A stretch of 24,216 bases of DNA, taken from IMG/VR virus record IMGVR_UViG_3300042480_000974, positions 1-24,216 of that record; one strand, given 5' to 3'. The position numbers and the translations under genes were made by a program. This stretch comes from a virus. This document shows, one piece after another, positions 1 through 5,971 of the stretch (positions are counted from its first letter, which is position 1; each line of letters starts with the position of its first letter). The notes beneath the pieces were generated by a model. The model was not told where the DNA came from, did not search any database, and saw nothing but the letters and a program-made list of their open reading frames with translations.

Positions 1-83
1 CCACCGATGACGCGGTGAAGGCCAACAGTCAGCGCATCAAGGCGATTGAAGATGCCCTGCGCGCCTGCTTCCTGATTAACTGA
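1..83 (+). CDS. C-terminal end of an upstream phage gene (partial)
   Basis: An open frame (codons in the phase of position 3) enters from the left edge and ends at the TGA at 81-83, giving about 26 residues that end in ACFLIN. The visible part is helical and amphipathic (KANSQRIKAIEDALRA), like the tail of a small coiled-coil or structural protein placed just before a lysis cassette. Too little is present to name it. The next gene starts 24 bases downstream on the same strand, so it is probably in the same late operon. Confidence 0.6.
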   Translation, partial: TDDAVKANSQRIKAIEDALRACFLIN

Positions 84-107
84 CCCTTAAGAGCGAGTGA
101 CCCGCTA

Positions 108-401
108 ATGACGCTTGAACCTAGCCACCTCATCACGCTCGGCTTTGCGGCTGTCGCTGTCATCATCTGGCTGGTGCGGCTGGAAGGTCGCGTCAACGGT
201 AAGGCGACGACAGATCAGGTTGCGGCTGTGTCAGCGCAAATCGGCACGACCGCCGCTGTCGTCGCCACGTTGCAGGCCAAGGACGCCTCGCATGACAATA
301 CGCGCGACGAGGTCATTCGGTTGCAAGAGCAGATCAAGCACCTGACGGATTTAATCGAGCGCCTGCTGCCGCTGCCAACCCGCAGAAAGCCAACCGCATG
401 A
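108..401 (+). CDS. Small membrane protein with coiled coil, lysis-cassette associated
   Basis: This 97-residue protein has one hydrophobic segment near the N terminus (about residues 9-24, LITLGFAAVAVIIWLV). A charged, heptad-like helix follows (about residues 40-88), and the end is basic and proline-rich. One transmembrane segment plus a coiled coil is common among small phage proteins next to holins. It could be a holin accessory protein or a pinholin/antiholin-type partner. Its stop overlaps the start of the next gene by 4 bases (ATGA), so the two are probably translationally coupled. I do not recognise the family. The role is inferred from topology and from its place directly before a holin-like gene and an endolysin. 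Confidence 0.7.
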   Translation: MTLEPSHLITLGFAAVAVIIWLVRLEGRVNGKATTDQVAAVSAQIGTTAAVVATLQAKDASHDNTRDEVIRLQEQIKHLTDLIERLLPLPTRRKPTA

Positions 402-643
402 CAAACGCAGACGATCCACTGCCCGAGCCTTCGTTCCACTGGCGGCGCTGGGTGACGATTGGTTATGTTTCCGTCACCCTGATCCTTCTTGCGGCTATTG
501 TCTGGAAGCTGTCAGACGGTGGGCCGCTGCGGGACATCGCGCTGGCCCTGATCGGCTCGCAGGCGTTCTTTGCCCTCCTCTACATGGGCGGCGCGTCGGC
601 TGCTGATCTTGCCCGCATCATCGCAAGCTGGAAAAAGCCATGA
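398..643 (+). CDS. Putative holin (two transmembrane segments)
   Basis: This 81-residue protein has two clear hydrophobic stretches, about residues 18-37 (VTIGYVSVTLILLAAIVWKL) and 46-63 (IALALIGSQAFFALLYMG). Its N terminus is acidic and its C terminus is short and basic (SWKKP). Size, topology and charge pattern fit a class II phage holin, which forms lesions in the inner membrane and lets the endolysin reach the peptidoglycan. It overlaps the gene before and the endolysin gene after by 4 bases each. No family-specific motif is recognised, so the call rests on topology and on the holin-endolysin-spanin order. An antiholin, or the 108-401 product acting as the true holin, cannot be excluded. 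Confidence 0.7.
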   Translation: MTNADDPLPEPSFHWRRWVTIGYVSVTLILLAAIVWKLSDGGPLRDIALALIGSQAFFALLYMGGASAADLARIIASWKKP

Positions 644-1065
644 CCTATGCGCTAGGCCCCCAGTCCCGCGCTCGGCTCAAGGGCGTTCATCCCGATCTGG
701 TCAAAGTGGTCGAGCGGGCCATCGAACTGACGGATCAGGACTTTATGGTTCTGGAGGGCGTTCGGACGCCAGCGCGCCAAAAAGAGCTTTACGCTCAAGG
801 CCGCACCGCGCCCGGCCCCAAAGTGACATGGACCCTGAATAGCAACCATTTCATCAACCCTAAGACAGGGTTCGGACACGCCGTCGATCTTGTGCCCTTC
901 CCCGTGGATTGGTCGCACACCAAGCTCGACGTGGTTAGCAAGGCCATGTTTGCGGCGGCGTGGGAACTAGGCGTTCCGATTCGCTGGGGCCGTGACTGGA
1001 ATAGGAACGGAAAGCCTGCCGAAAAAGGCGAGACAGATAGTCCGCATTTTGAGATTATGATTTAG
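640..1065 (+). CDS. Endolysin, peptidase M15 family (VanY/CwlK-like L-alanyl-D-glutamate or D-Ala peptidase)
   Basis: This 141-residue protein has the M15 zinc peptidase signature. An LEGVRTPARQKELYAQGRT block (residues 38-56) is followed by a SxH...GHAVD region (S68, H70, H80, D83) and then DSPHFE (H136), which supplies the last zinc ligand. Such phage enzymes cut the peptide stem or cross-link of peptidoglycan. The length is normal for phage M15 endolysins and no signal peptide is seen, so release would depend on the holin upstream. The gene is unusual at its 3' end. The last codons (KPAEKGETDSPHFE) recur, recoded, at 1532-1573, beyond an HNH endonuclease gene on the other strand. The present end (IMI, stop at 1063-1065) therefore looks imported with the endonuclease, while the native end was left behind downstream. 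All catalytic residues remain, so the enzyme is probably active. Confidence 0.93.
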   Translation: MTYALGPQSRARLKGVHPDLVKVVERAIELTDQDFMVLEGVRTPARQKELYAQGRTAPGPKVTWTLNSNHFINPKTGFGHAVDLVPFPVDWSHTKLDVVSKAMFAAAWELGVPIRWGRDWNRNGKPAEKGETDSPHFEIMI

Positions 1066-1523
1066 GCGGCTCGGTAAAACTCGCCATGCACTTTTTGTGC
1101 CTTCGCGTTGCGCGCCTCGACGGCCTCTTGCTGAGTTGCAAACCGTCCTAGCCGGTAGCGTTTTCCGCCGAACTGAACTTCGGCCCGCCATTTTTGAGTT
1201 TGCCCGTCAAAATGAACGCCTTTAACGTTTTTGTTTGAACAGTTCTGACTTCTAGTCGCGGGACGCAAGTTTGCTCGGCTATTGTTAAGCCCGTCTCCGT
1301 CTCTGTGATCGACCTCTGGCACACCAGAGAGAATGACACGATGAAGATAGACAAGCCCGTCCCTTCTCCTACCCTTCTGGTACCCCCTGACGTAGAGTTT
1401 TGCCCCCGAACGGTGTATGTGCCATTGATGGCTTTCTAGCAGGCCCACGTCTTCATCGGATACGATGACGCAATGGCCGGAAATGAATGAGTGTCCCATT
1501 GCCCCACAATAGCGCACCCGCAC
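1062..1523 (-). CDS. HNH homing endonuclease with C-terminal AP2-like DNA-binding domain
   Basis: Read leftward, this protein of about 153 residues (GTG start; an ATG at 1499 is an equally good alternative) contains an HNH core. A YLHRVIL strand is followed by VDHRDGDGLNNSRANLR (about residues 71-87), with the H, N and N/H metal- and DNA-contacting positions. The C-terminal part (about residues 107-150, KWRAEVQFGGKRYRLGRF then EAVEARNAKAQKVHGEF) is the AP2-like DNA-binding module typical of phage HNH-AP2 homing endonucleases. Its stop codon overlaps the endolysin stop region. It is the only leftward gene in an otherwise rightward lysis cassette, and the end of the endolysin gene is duplicated on its far side. 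This marks it as a mobile insertion within the endolysin gene. Confidence 0.9.
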   Translation of the reverse strand: MRVRYCGAMGHSFISGHCVIVSDEDVGLLESHQWHIHRSGAKLYVRGYQKGRRRDGLVYLHRVILSGVPEVDHRDGDGLNNSRANLRPATRSQNCSNKNVKGVHFDGQTQKWRAEVQFGGKRYRLGRFATQQEAVEARNAKAQKVHGEFYRAA

Positions 1524-1525
1524 CT

Positions 1526-1585
1526 GAAAGCAAGCCGCGCGAGAAGGGCGAGACTGACAGCCCCCACTTTGAGCTTCATCGTTAA
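1526..1585 (+). pseudogene. Stranded native 3' end of the endolysin gene
   Basis: In the + frame, codons 1532-1585 read KPREKGETDSPHFELHR and stop. This matches the end of the intact endolysin (KPAEKGETDSPHFEIMI) at 13 of 14 positions up to the shared FE. By my count the two 42-base stretches differ at 10 positions, all in third codon positions except in the A/R codon. The downstream copy has no start codon or body. It ends TAATG, with its stop overlapping the spanin start by one base, which is the usual tight junction of this genome. It is therefore most likely the original end of the endolysin gene, cut off by insertion of the endonuclease gene. Confidence 0.85.
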
Positions 1586-2025
1586 TGCGTTATCTCCGCA
1601 TCATCACCCCGACCGGATGGCTTGTCATTGCAGCGGTTGCGGTGGTGCTGTTTGGTCTCGCCGGTCTGGCCCGTCCTAGCTTTCTCGGCCTCAAGTTTGA
1701 CCCGTTCGGCATTGATGCCCGCAAGATTGACCGGCTGGAAACGGAGGTCTCGGTGTTAGAGCGCGAGGCGACCGGCAACGCTGAAATAGCAGCGGCGACA
1801 CAAACCTTTCACACGCGGGAGGTTGTAATCCTCGACCTTGCCCGCCAAGCTGAAACCGAAGCGAGGACGGCACCCGATGCTGAAACGCCCCTTGACCCTG
1901 ACCGCGTGGCTCGTATTCGGGCTGCTGATCACCGGCTGTGCATCGTCGCCCCGTCAATCTGCGCCAATCCTGACCTTGCCGGAAGCGGCGCGGACGCCGT
2001 GCCAGTTACCGACCCTGCCCGATAG
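1585..2025 (+). CDS. Rz: Inner-membrane spanin (Rz-like i-spanin)
   Basis: This 146-residue protein has a short cytoplasmic basic N terminus and one transmembrane segment at about residues 11-28 (GWLVIAAVAVVLFGLAGL). A periplasmic helix predicted to form a coiled coil follows (about residues 46-100). This is the architecture of Rz-type i-spanins, which span the periplasm with an outer-membrane lipoprotein partner and fuse the two membranes in the final step of lysis of Gram-negative hosts. The partner gene is embedded in another frame within its 3' half, the classical Rz/Rz1 arrangement. The start overlaps the stop of the old endolysin tail (TAATG). Sequence identity to named Rz proteins is not evident; the call rests on topology and the nested lipoprotein. 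Confidence 0.82.
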   Translation: MRYLRIITPTGWLVIAAVAVVLFGLAGLARPSFLGLKFDPFGIDARKIDRLETEVSVLEREATGNAEIAAATQTFHTREVVILDLARQAETEARTAPDAETPLDPDRVARIRAADHRLCIVAPSICANPDLAGSGADAVPVTDPAR

Positions 2026-2176
2026 CCCCACCATCGCTGACCTTGAAGTCACACACGACGCTAGGGGCTTAATGCTGGCCGTGTGCGACGGGCGAAGGGA
2101 TTTGGCGGTCCAAGCCTTCGACGCTCAATCTCGCGCCTTGGCGACCCCTCCCCGCCCATTCTGGCGCTTTTGGTAA
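1877..2176 (+). CDS. Rz1: Outer-membrane lipoprotein spanin (Rz1-like o-spanin)
   Basis: This frame lies largely inside the i-spanin gene and extends past it. From the ATG at 1877 (99 residues) it begins MLKRPLTLTAWLVFGLLITG followed by CASS. That is a signal peptide ending in the lipobox LITG/C, so the cysteine at about residue 21 would be lipidated. The mature part is proline-rich (SAPILTLPEAARTPCQLPTLPDSP), as expected of Rz1. The product would sit on the inner face of the outer membrane and bind the i-spanin. The frame can be opened further upstream at 1838, but that would put basic residues before the signal sequence, so 1877 is preferred. The spanin pair implies a Gram-negative host. 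Confidence 0.85.
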   Translation: MLKRPLTLTAWLVFGLLITGCASSPRQSAPILTLPEAARTPCQLPTLPDSPTIADLEVTHDARGLMLAVCDGRRDLAVQAFDAQSRALATPPRPFWRFW

Positions 2177-2182
2177 TCTGAC

Positions 2183-3367
2183 ATGGCCTTGTCGTTTATT
2201 CCGCCGGAAAATGACGAGTATCCCCGATGGGTGACTGAAACCCAGATTAGATATCTAGAAGCGGTAAAAGAACACGGCGGCCAGAACGCCGCAGCTAGGG
2301 CGCTCGGTGTTGCGAAGAGTTCGGTCAACGAAGCGATTGCGACATACAAAAGGGAAGCGGCTAGGCGAGGACACGCTCCCGGCCATTTTGACGACGGCGT
2401 AGCCCCGGGCTTTGTTATGGGCAAAGTCACCATTCAGCGCGGCCCCGGCGGCGTTGAGAGGGTTTGGGAACGGCAGTCCCCAGACGCTGAATCGCAGGCT
2501 GAACGGTTGCAAGCTATCAAGGCGGGGCTTCTTGATGGGCTAGAGCCTATCGCGCCGCTTTCTGGGCCTGATTACACGGATGACGACCTTCTAACCGTCT
2601 ATCCTCAAGGCGACCCCCACGCGGGCCTGTATGCGTGGAAAGACGAAACTGGACAGGCTTTTGATCTGGTCGAATATGAGCGGGTGATGAAGGCCGCGAT
2701 TGATCGGCTTGTGGCGTCCGCTGCCCCGTCATCCCATGCGCTGTTTATTGACCTTGGCGACAGTCTCCATGCTGATAACAACGCGGCTCGAACGCGGTCT
2801 GGGCATCATCTAGACACGCATGGCCGTCACGCCGAAGTCGTCCGGGCTGTCATTCGGTGCAAGCGCCACCACGTCGCTCGGATGCTGGAAAAGCATAATC
2901 ATGTGACCGTGCGGATTAACCCCGGAAACCATGACGGCATAACGGCCCTGATGCTGGCCGAAATGATGGCGGCGATTTACGAAAACGAACCGCGCGTCAC
3001 GGTCTCGACTAGCCCTAACCCCTATTGGTTTCACGGCTTTGGCGCGAACTTGATCGGGACCACACACGGCGACGGGGCAAAGGGCGCAAATCTGCCCTTG
3101 CTGATGGCGGTGGATGCCCCCGCTATGTGGCTGGCGTCGGAGCATGGCTCGCGGGTCTGGTTCGTCGGCCACGTTCACCACAAAGACGTTAAGGACCATC
3201 CGGGCGTCACGGTGGAATATTGCCGGACCCTTGCGGCCCCTGACATTTGGAGCCACGCGAGTGGCTATCGCTCCAAGCGGTCAATCGAGGCGGTGACATA
3301 CCATCGGCTGGATGGCGAGGTTGAACGGCATACTTGCTCGATAGCGAGGGTGAACCGTGAACCTTAA
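2183..3367 (+). CDS. Calcineurin-like metallophosphoesterase with N-terminal helix-turn-helix
   Basis: This 394-residue protein has two parts. Residues about 17-56 look like a DNA-binding HTH (QIRYLEAVKEHGGQNAAARA then LGVAKSSVNEAI). Residues about 135-390 carry the metallophosphoesterase motifs in order: DPHAG (D144, H146), IDLGD (D190, D193), NPGNHD (249-251), THGDG (H295) and GHVHH (329-333). These bind a two-metal centre and hydrolyse phosphomono- or diesters, often in nucleic acids. The full motif set suggests an active enzyme. Similar HTH-phosphoesterase fusions occur in phages, but I know of no firmly assigned role; DNA or RNA processing is a guess. It follows the o-spanin by 6 bases and shares 11 bases with the next small ORF. 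Confidence 0.88.
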   Translation: MALSFIPPENDEYPRWVTETQIRYLEAVKEHGGQNAAARALGVAKSSVNEAIATYKREAARRGHAPGHFDDGVAPGFVMGKVTIQRGPGGVERVWERQSPDAESQAERLQAIKAGLLDGLEPIAPLSGPDYTDDDLLTVYPQGDPHAGLYAWKDETGQAFDLVEYERVMKAAIDRLVASAAPSSHALFIDLGDSLHADNNAARTRSGHHLDTHGRHAEVVRAVIRCKRHHVARMLEKHNHVTVRINPGNHDGITALMLAEMMAAIYENEPRVTVSTSPNPYWFHGFGANLIGTTHGDGAKGANLPLLMAVDAPAMWLASEHGSRVWFVGHVHHKDVKDHPGVTVEYCRTLAAPDIWSHASGYRSKRSIEAVTYHRLDGEVERHTCSIARVNREP

Positions 3368-3536
3368 TCCGTTCGCCCTTTTGCTAGGTATCGCCGCCGC
3401 CCGCGCTCTTAATCGCAAGGCGTCGGCAAAGCGAGCAAGATGGGCCGCGCACATTGGCAGACCCTTCCCGCGTTCCGTTACGGACTTGCGCCCAGACCCC
3501 GGCACACTTGACGATGCCGACATTGAGCTAGGCTAG
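3357..3536 (+). CDS. Small hypothetical protein overlapping the phosphoesterase
   Basis: A GTG-initiated frame of 59 residues begins inside the last codons of the phosphoesterase (11-base overlap) and ends TAG at 3534-3536. The N terminus is hydrophobic (FALLLGIAAARAL), then basic (NRKASAKRARW), and the C terminus is acidic (PGTLDDADIELG). GAGGG lies 8 bases upstream of the GTG. Codon choice resembles its neighbours. I do not recognise it. It could be a small membrane-associated peptide. It is the last rightward gene before the strand switch at 3537-3542. Confidence 0.5.
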   Translation: MNLNPFALLLGIAAARALNRKASAKRARWAAHIGRPFPRSVTDLRPDPGTLDDADIELG

Positions 3537-3542
3537 ACGGCT

Positions 3543-3629
3543 TTAACGCCTCTGGTCTGCCCAAAGCCACAACTGACAGAACGCGGCCACGGCGATAAAG
3601 AACCCGGCGAGAAGCAAGTCGGTCATCAT
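3543..3629 (-). CDS. 28-residue single-pass membrane peptide
   Basis: Read leftward from tandem ATG codons (3629 and 3626), the frame encodes 28 residues: MMTD, then a 17-residue hydrophobic helix (LLLAGFFIAVAAFCQLW), then LWADQRR and TAA. AAGGA lies 7 bases before the ATG, a good ribosome site. The ATGs overlap the stop of the preceding leftward gene (ATGATGA), the same coupling used throughout this cassette. It is the last gene of the leftward cassette. It resembles tiny phage membrane peptides, with a short N-out tail and a positively charged C-terminal tail, but no function can be assigned. Confidence 0.6.
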   Translation of the reverse strand: MMTDLLLAGFFIAVAAFCQLWLWADQRR

Positions 3630-3820
3630 AGTCCAATCCTTTCCAGTTCGTCTGCAATTGAAGGAGGTTCTGGCCATGTTTTGTGCCAGTCAGCGGCTTT
3701 GAGCGCGGCGGTGCGGCTTCGATAGTTCCGCCCTCCGCTATGCCAGATGCCGTTCTGAGTGAGCGTGAAGGACCATCTGTCGCCGTCCTGCTCAAGCTCG
3801 GTGTGCCATGTGTCAGTCAT
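3626..3820 (-). CDS. Small hypothetical phage protein
   Basis: The ATG at 3820 is chosen because AGGAG lies 6 bases upstream; an in-frame start at 3859 lacks a good site. The 64-residue product is MTDTWHTELEQDGDRWSFTL..., rich in W and charged residues, with alternating beta-like stretches (RWSFTLTQNGIWHSGGRNYRS) and a helical tail (PSIADELERIGL). It looks like a small soluble fold. It overlaps the preceding gene by 8 bases and the following membrane peptide by 4. No family is recognised. Confidence 0.65.
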   Translation of the reverse strand: MTDTWHTELEQDGDRWSFTLTQNGIWHSGGRNYRSRTAALKAADWHKTWPEPPSIADELERIGL

Positions 3821-4220
3821 GGTCTTCTCCTGTAAGGGCGGCTCGGGCGATGGCTTCAAAGCCGTCAGCTACAGATGTGACCATCTCGGCTGCTTCGCTT
3901 TTTCCCACGAGGACCAAGGCGGAAGTTGCAATACGCAGCGTCTTAGCCGTTTTCGATATTTCAGCTAAAGCCCCCCGCAGTCTCGCTATCTCAGCGGCTT
4001 GGCGTTCAAGGGTGTCGAGAAGCACGGGAGCGGCCTCGCGGGACAGTGCGATGAAGGCGGCGTCTTTTTCTGACACATAACTCGCCACCGGACACCCGCT
4101 GTCGCCCTCGATTATCCTCAAGCCCGACCGACCCCTAGTGTCGTCCCAAGGCCCCGGCGTGACACCTTTCAATGCAGCCCGCAGCCTCTCGCACAGATCG
4201 GCTATGTCAGGGGTGGTCAT
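3813..4220 (-). CDS. Ea22-like/hypothetical phage protein
   Basis: This 135-residue protein begins MTTPDIADLCERLRAALKGV, then TPGPWDD, a short central beta-like segment (GLRIIEGDSGCPVASYVSEK) and DAAFIALSREAAPVLLDTLE. A long helix predicted to coil follows (ERQAAEIARLRGALAEISKT). The TPGPW plus 'DAAFIA..R...P.LLD.LE' pattern is typical of Ea22-like (ead/Ea22) accessory proteins found in the leftward accessory regions of many phages. Their function is largely unknown. Overlaps of 4 bases upstream and 8 bases downstream tie it to the cassette. Recognition is by pattern only. Confidence 0.75.
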   Translation of the reverse strand: MTTPDIADLCERLRAALKGVTPGPWDDTRGRSGLRIIEGDSGCPVASYVSEKDAAFIALSREAAPVLLDTLERQAAEIARLRGALAEISKTAKTLRIATSALVLVGKSEAAEMVTSVADGFEAIARAALTGEDHD

Positions 4221-5131
4221 GCTTCCCTCCCTGTATCGGTAGGGCGAAGGGCTGCGAGGATGGCGTCAACAGCCTCCTCAACGCGGACTAGGGTGCCGTC
4301 GCTGTCCACGATGGCGTGGAGCAGTCGCGCAATATCCCCCCTGCTCACCCCTACCGGAACGACAGGCTGGCGAAGGGCTGCCATGATGGCGTCGGCGGAT
4401 TCATCGCGTCTCCACGAAGTCCGCCGCTGACCATGAAGCCACGCCTTGTCAAGCTCGTCCAAGACCCGCTCTCTCACCCCTACCGGAAAGACAGGGGATG
4501 CTGCGAGCATGGCGCGGTAGGCGGCTCGGTAACTGCCTTCGCTGAGGATATACGCGGTGAACATTGCGTCCAGCATAGCCTCTGTCGGCTCTATCGGAAC
4601 AGTCCGCCAAGCCTCCCCCTCTGGTGCAGGAACGACAGGGGATGCTTCGTCCGACACAGCCGCATTGAGCCGCTTTTCAAAGTCGCCCCACGACGCAGGG
4701 TCATCAGCATCCAGCCACGCCATGACGACAGCCTTGATCTCGTCGGCTGTTTTCGGAACGACAGGGGATGCGTAGAGGGGGCGGACCACCATATTCATAT
4801 CAGCGGCGACCTGTTCGGCGGTGGGCCTGTCACGGAAGACATACCGTGGGTCTATTCCGTTCCCGTCAGCGCAGCCCCAAAGCGAAGCCTCCCCCTCTGG
4901 TTCAGGAACGACAGGGGATGCGAGGTTGTTGGATGCGAACTTTGCAGCCTGCGCCATTTCCTCTTGCGAGACGTGCCGCCAAGCCTCCCCCTCTGGTGCA
5001 GGGGTGCGGGCCTTGATCAGTGCTAAAATCTGCGGCGCGGCTTCGGCTAGGCTTTCGCTGGCGTAGTGGTAGGACGTGTCTGTTTCAGCGTCGATGACGG
5101 CTTGGAGCAGGGCTTCCAGTTTCTCGCTCAT
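4217..5131 (-). CDS. Modular Ea22-like accessory protein with repeated linkers
   Basis: This 304-residue protein starts MSEKLEALLQAVIDAETDTS and is built of several short alpha-helical or WxxV-type modules. They are separated by a recurring linker, ASPVVPxPEGEA(W/S). Linker copies end or begin at about residues 44-51, 71-82, 122-127, 165-175 and 211-217. Modules resemble pieces common in Ea22-like phage proteins (for example PTEQVAADMN- and TEAMLDAMFTAYILSEGSYRAAYRAMLAAS-type units). The near-identical DNA of the linkers (see the repeat entry) suggests growth or exchange of modules by recombination in the linkers. Cellular role unknown. It overlaps both neighbours by 4 bases. Confidence 0.75.
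   Translation of the reverse strand: MSEKLEALLQAVIDAETDTSYHYASESLAEAAPQILALIKARTPAPEGEAWRHVSQEEMAQAAKFASNNLASPVVPEPEGEASLWGCADGNGIDPRYVFRDRPTAEQVAADMNMVVRPLYASPVVPKTADEIKAVVMAWLDADDPASWGDFEKRLNAAVSDEASPVVPAPEGEAWRTVPIEPTEAMLDAMFTAYILSEGSYRAAYRAMLAASPVFPVGVRERVLDELDKAWLHGQRRTSWRRDESADAIMAALRQPVVPVGVSRGDIARLLHAIVDSDGTLVRVEEAVDAILAALRPTDTGREA
4344..5003 (-). repeat. Dispersed linker repeats inside the modular Ea22-like gene
   Basis: On the + strand, AAGCCTCCCCCTCTGG followed by T(G/T)CAGG occurs at about 4609-4630, 4885-4906 and 4981-5002. The first two copies continue into AACGACAGGGGATGC (4631-4645 and 4907-4921), which also occurs alone at 4757-4771. A related CTCACCCCTACCGGAA(A/C)GACAGG occurs near 4344-4366 and 4473-4495. 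In protein terms these encode the ASPVVPxPEGEA linkers. The copies are far more alike than the modules they separate. Confidence 0.85.
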
Positions 5132-5379
5132 CGTTCATCACCAGCTTCGGCGGCGATCAGATTCGGCATGGCGTCCAGCACCTGCCGCTGCAAGGTGAGG
5201 CCAAGCGCGGTTAGCGCATCTGGGTCGCCACCAACGATGCGTATTTCCAGTGTCGGCAGGTGTTGCCCTGCGAAACCATCGAAACCCATTTTGGTCGTCA
5301 ACAGAGGGTGGGCTTTTGTGATGCGACGCCGCTCATCCTCGCGGGCCTTGATAATCTTGTCTCCGGTCGTATCGCTCAT
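5128..5379 (-). CDS. Hypothetical phage protein
   Basis: This 83-residue protein has a highly charged N-terminal helix (KIIKAREDERRRITKAHP), a beta-like centre (LPTLEIRIVGGDPDALTALG) and a helical tail (LQRQVLDAMPNLIAAEAGDER). It has no transmembrane segment and no recognisable motif. Its stop region overlaps the start of the modular Ea22-like gene by 4 bases, and its start overlaps the stop of the preceding gene by 4. The tail AGDER closely resembles the QKGDER tail of its upstream neighbour, and the DNA at the two junctions is nearly the same (the + strand reads CTCATCGTTCATCACC both near 5128 and near 5376). This suggests duplication or exchange of the junction. Confidence 0.7.
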   Translation of the reverse strand: MSDTTGDKIIKAREDERRRITKAHPLLTTKMGFDGFAGQHLPTLEIRIVGGDPDALTALGLTLQRQVLDAMPNLIAAEAGDER

Positions 5380-5639
5380 CGTTCATCACCTTTCTGGTTG
5401 AGGGCGGTGTCAGCGATTGCCTTGACAGTTAGGTGCAGGTCTCGCGCTGTCGTAGCGTTTGCCGTTTCCGGCGTGAGTGCTGATAGCCGCTCCAAAGCCC
5501 GGCGCTGCTCTTGATATGCTTTCAGGAGGGCGCGGAGGTCGCGTTGGCCGACGTTGATTGTTCCAAGTGCTGCCGCGCGAGAGCCTGAAACATCACGCTC
5601 AAGCCGCCAGAGAACCGCCTCCATATCGCCGGGGGTCAT
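5376..5639 (-). CDS. Hypothetical phage protein, helical
   Basis: This 87-residue, mainly helical protein reads MTPGDMEAVLWRLERDVSGS..., then RDLRALLKAYQEQRRALERLSAL, and ends NQKGDER. The middle has coiled-coil character. Similar small helical proteins (LxxLLxxYxxLRxxLE) are frequent in accessory operons of phages and may be truncated relatives of Ea22-like helices. No motif gives a function. It is joined by 4-base overlaps to both neighbours, and its end shares the GDER junction sequence with the next gene. Confidence 0.7.
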   Translation of the reverse strand: MTPGDMEAVLWRLERDVSGSRAAALGTINVGQRDLRALLKAYQEQRRALERLSALTPETANATTARDLHLTVKAIADTALNQKGDER

Positions 5640-5971
5640 GATGCTTCTCCTGTGGCTTTTCGGATAGCGTCGAGCGCCTGTCGGCCTTCATCGGTGTCCT
5701 CAAGCCGCCAGTTTCCTGCGTCGCCGCTGTCGGCCAGCGCTTTGTAGCTGGCATACAAGGCCGTCAGCGCCTCCAAAAGATCAGGAGCGGATGCGATAAG
5801 GCGAGCGTTGGCTTCGCTTTCTTGAGAAGCGGGCGCAGCCATGCCACCCCAGTTGACAATGTTTTTCGGCGTTGGTCCGCGCTTTCCGGCGCTAATGCCA
5901 TACGGGCGCTGTCCGTGACACTCGCTAGTTCTGTCAATCGTCCACGGCCCCGGCGTATGTTTCGACCCCAT
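5636..5971 (-). CDS. HTPGPW-type Ea22-like phage protein
   Basis: The ATG at 5971 overlaps the stop of the preceding gene (TGATG) and is chosen over an in-frame start 12 bases upstream. The product of 111 residues begins MGSKHTPGPWTIDRTSECHG. It then has a glycine-rich beta-like middle and the block SEANARLIASAPDLLEALTA followed by LYASYKAL. The pair HTPGPW and NARLIAxAPDLLEAL is a well-known signature of small phage accessory proteins of unknown function. The C terminus (TDEGRQALDAIRKATGEAS) is the usual helical end. The cassette thus holds at least three proteins of this broad type. Role unknown. Confidence 0.8.
   Translation of the reverse strand: MGSKHTPGPWTIDRTSECHGQRPYGISAGKRGPTPKNIVNWGGMAAPASQESEANARLIASAPDLLEALTALYASYKALADSGDAGNWRLEDTDEGRQALDAIRKATGEAS

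Noticed and set aside
4344-5003. CRISPR-like array
   Set aside because: Repeats are few, irregularly spaced, of different lengths and lie in frame inside a coding gene as linker codons.
4316-5026. A 236-codon + strand frame opposite the modular Ea22-like gene
   Set aside because: Proline/arginine-rich translation of the repeats' other strand; the leftward gene fits the overlaps of the cassette and has recognisable modules.
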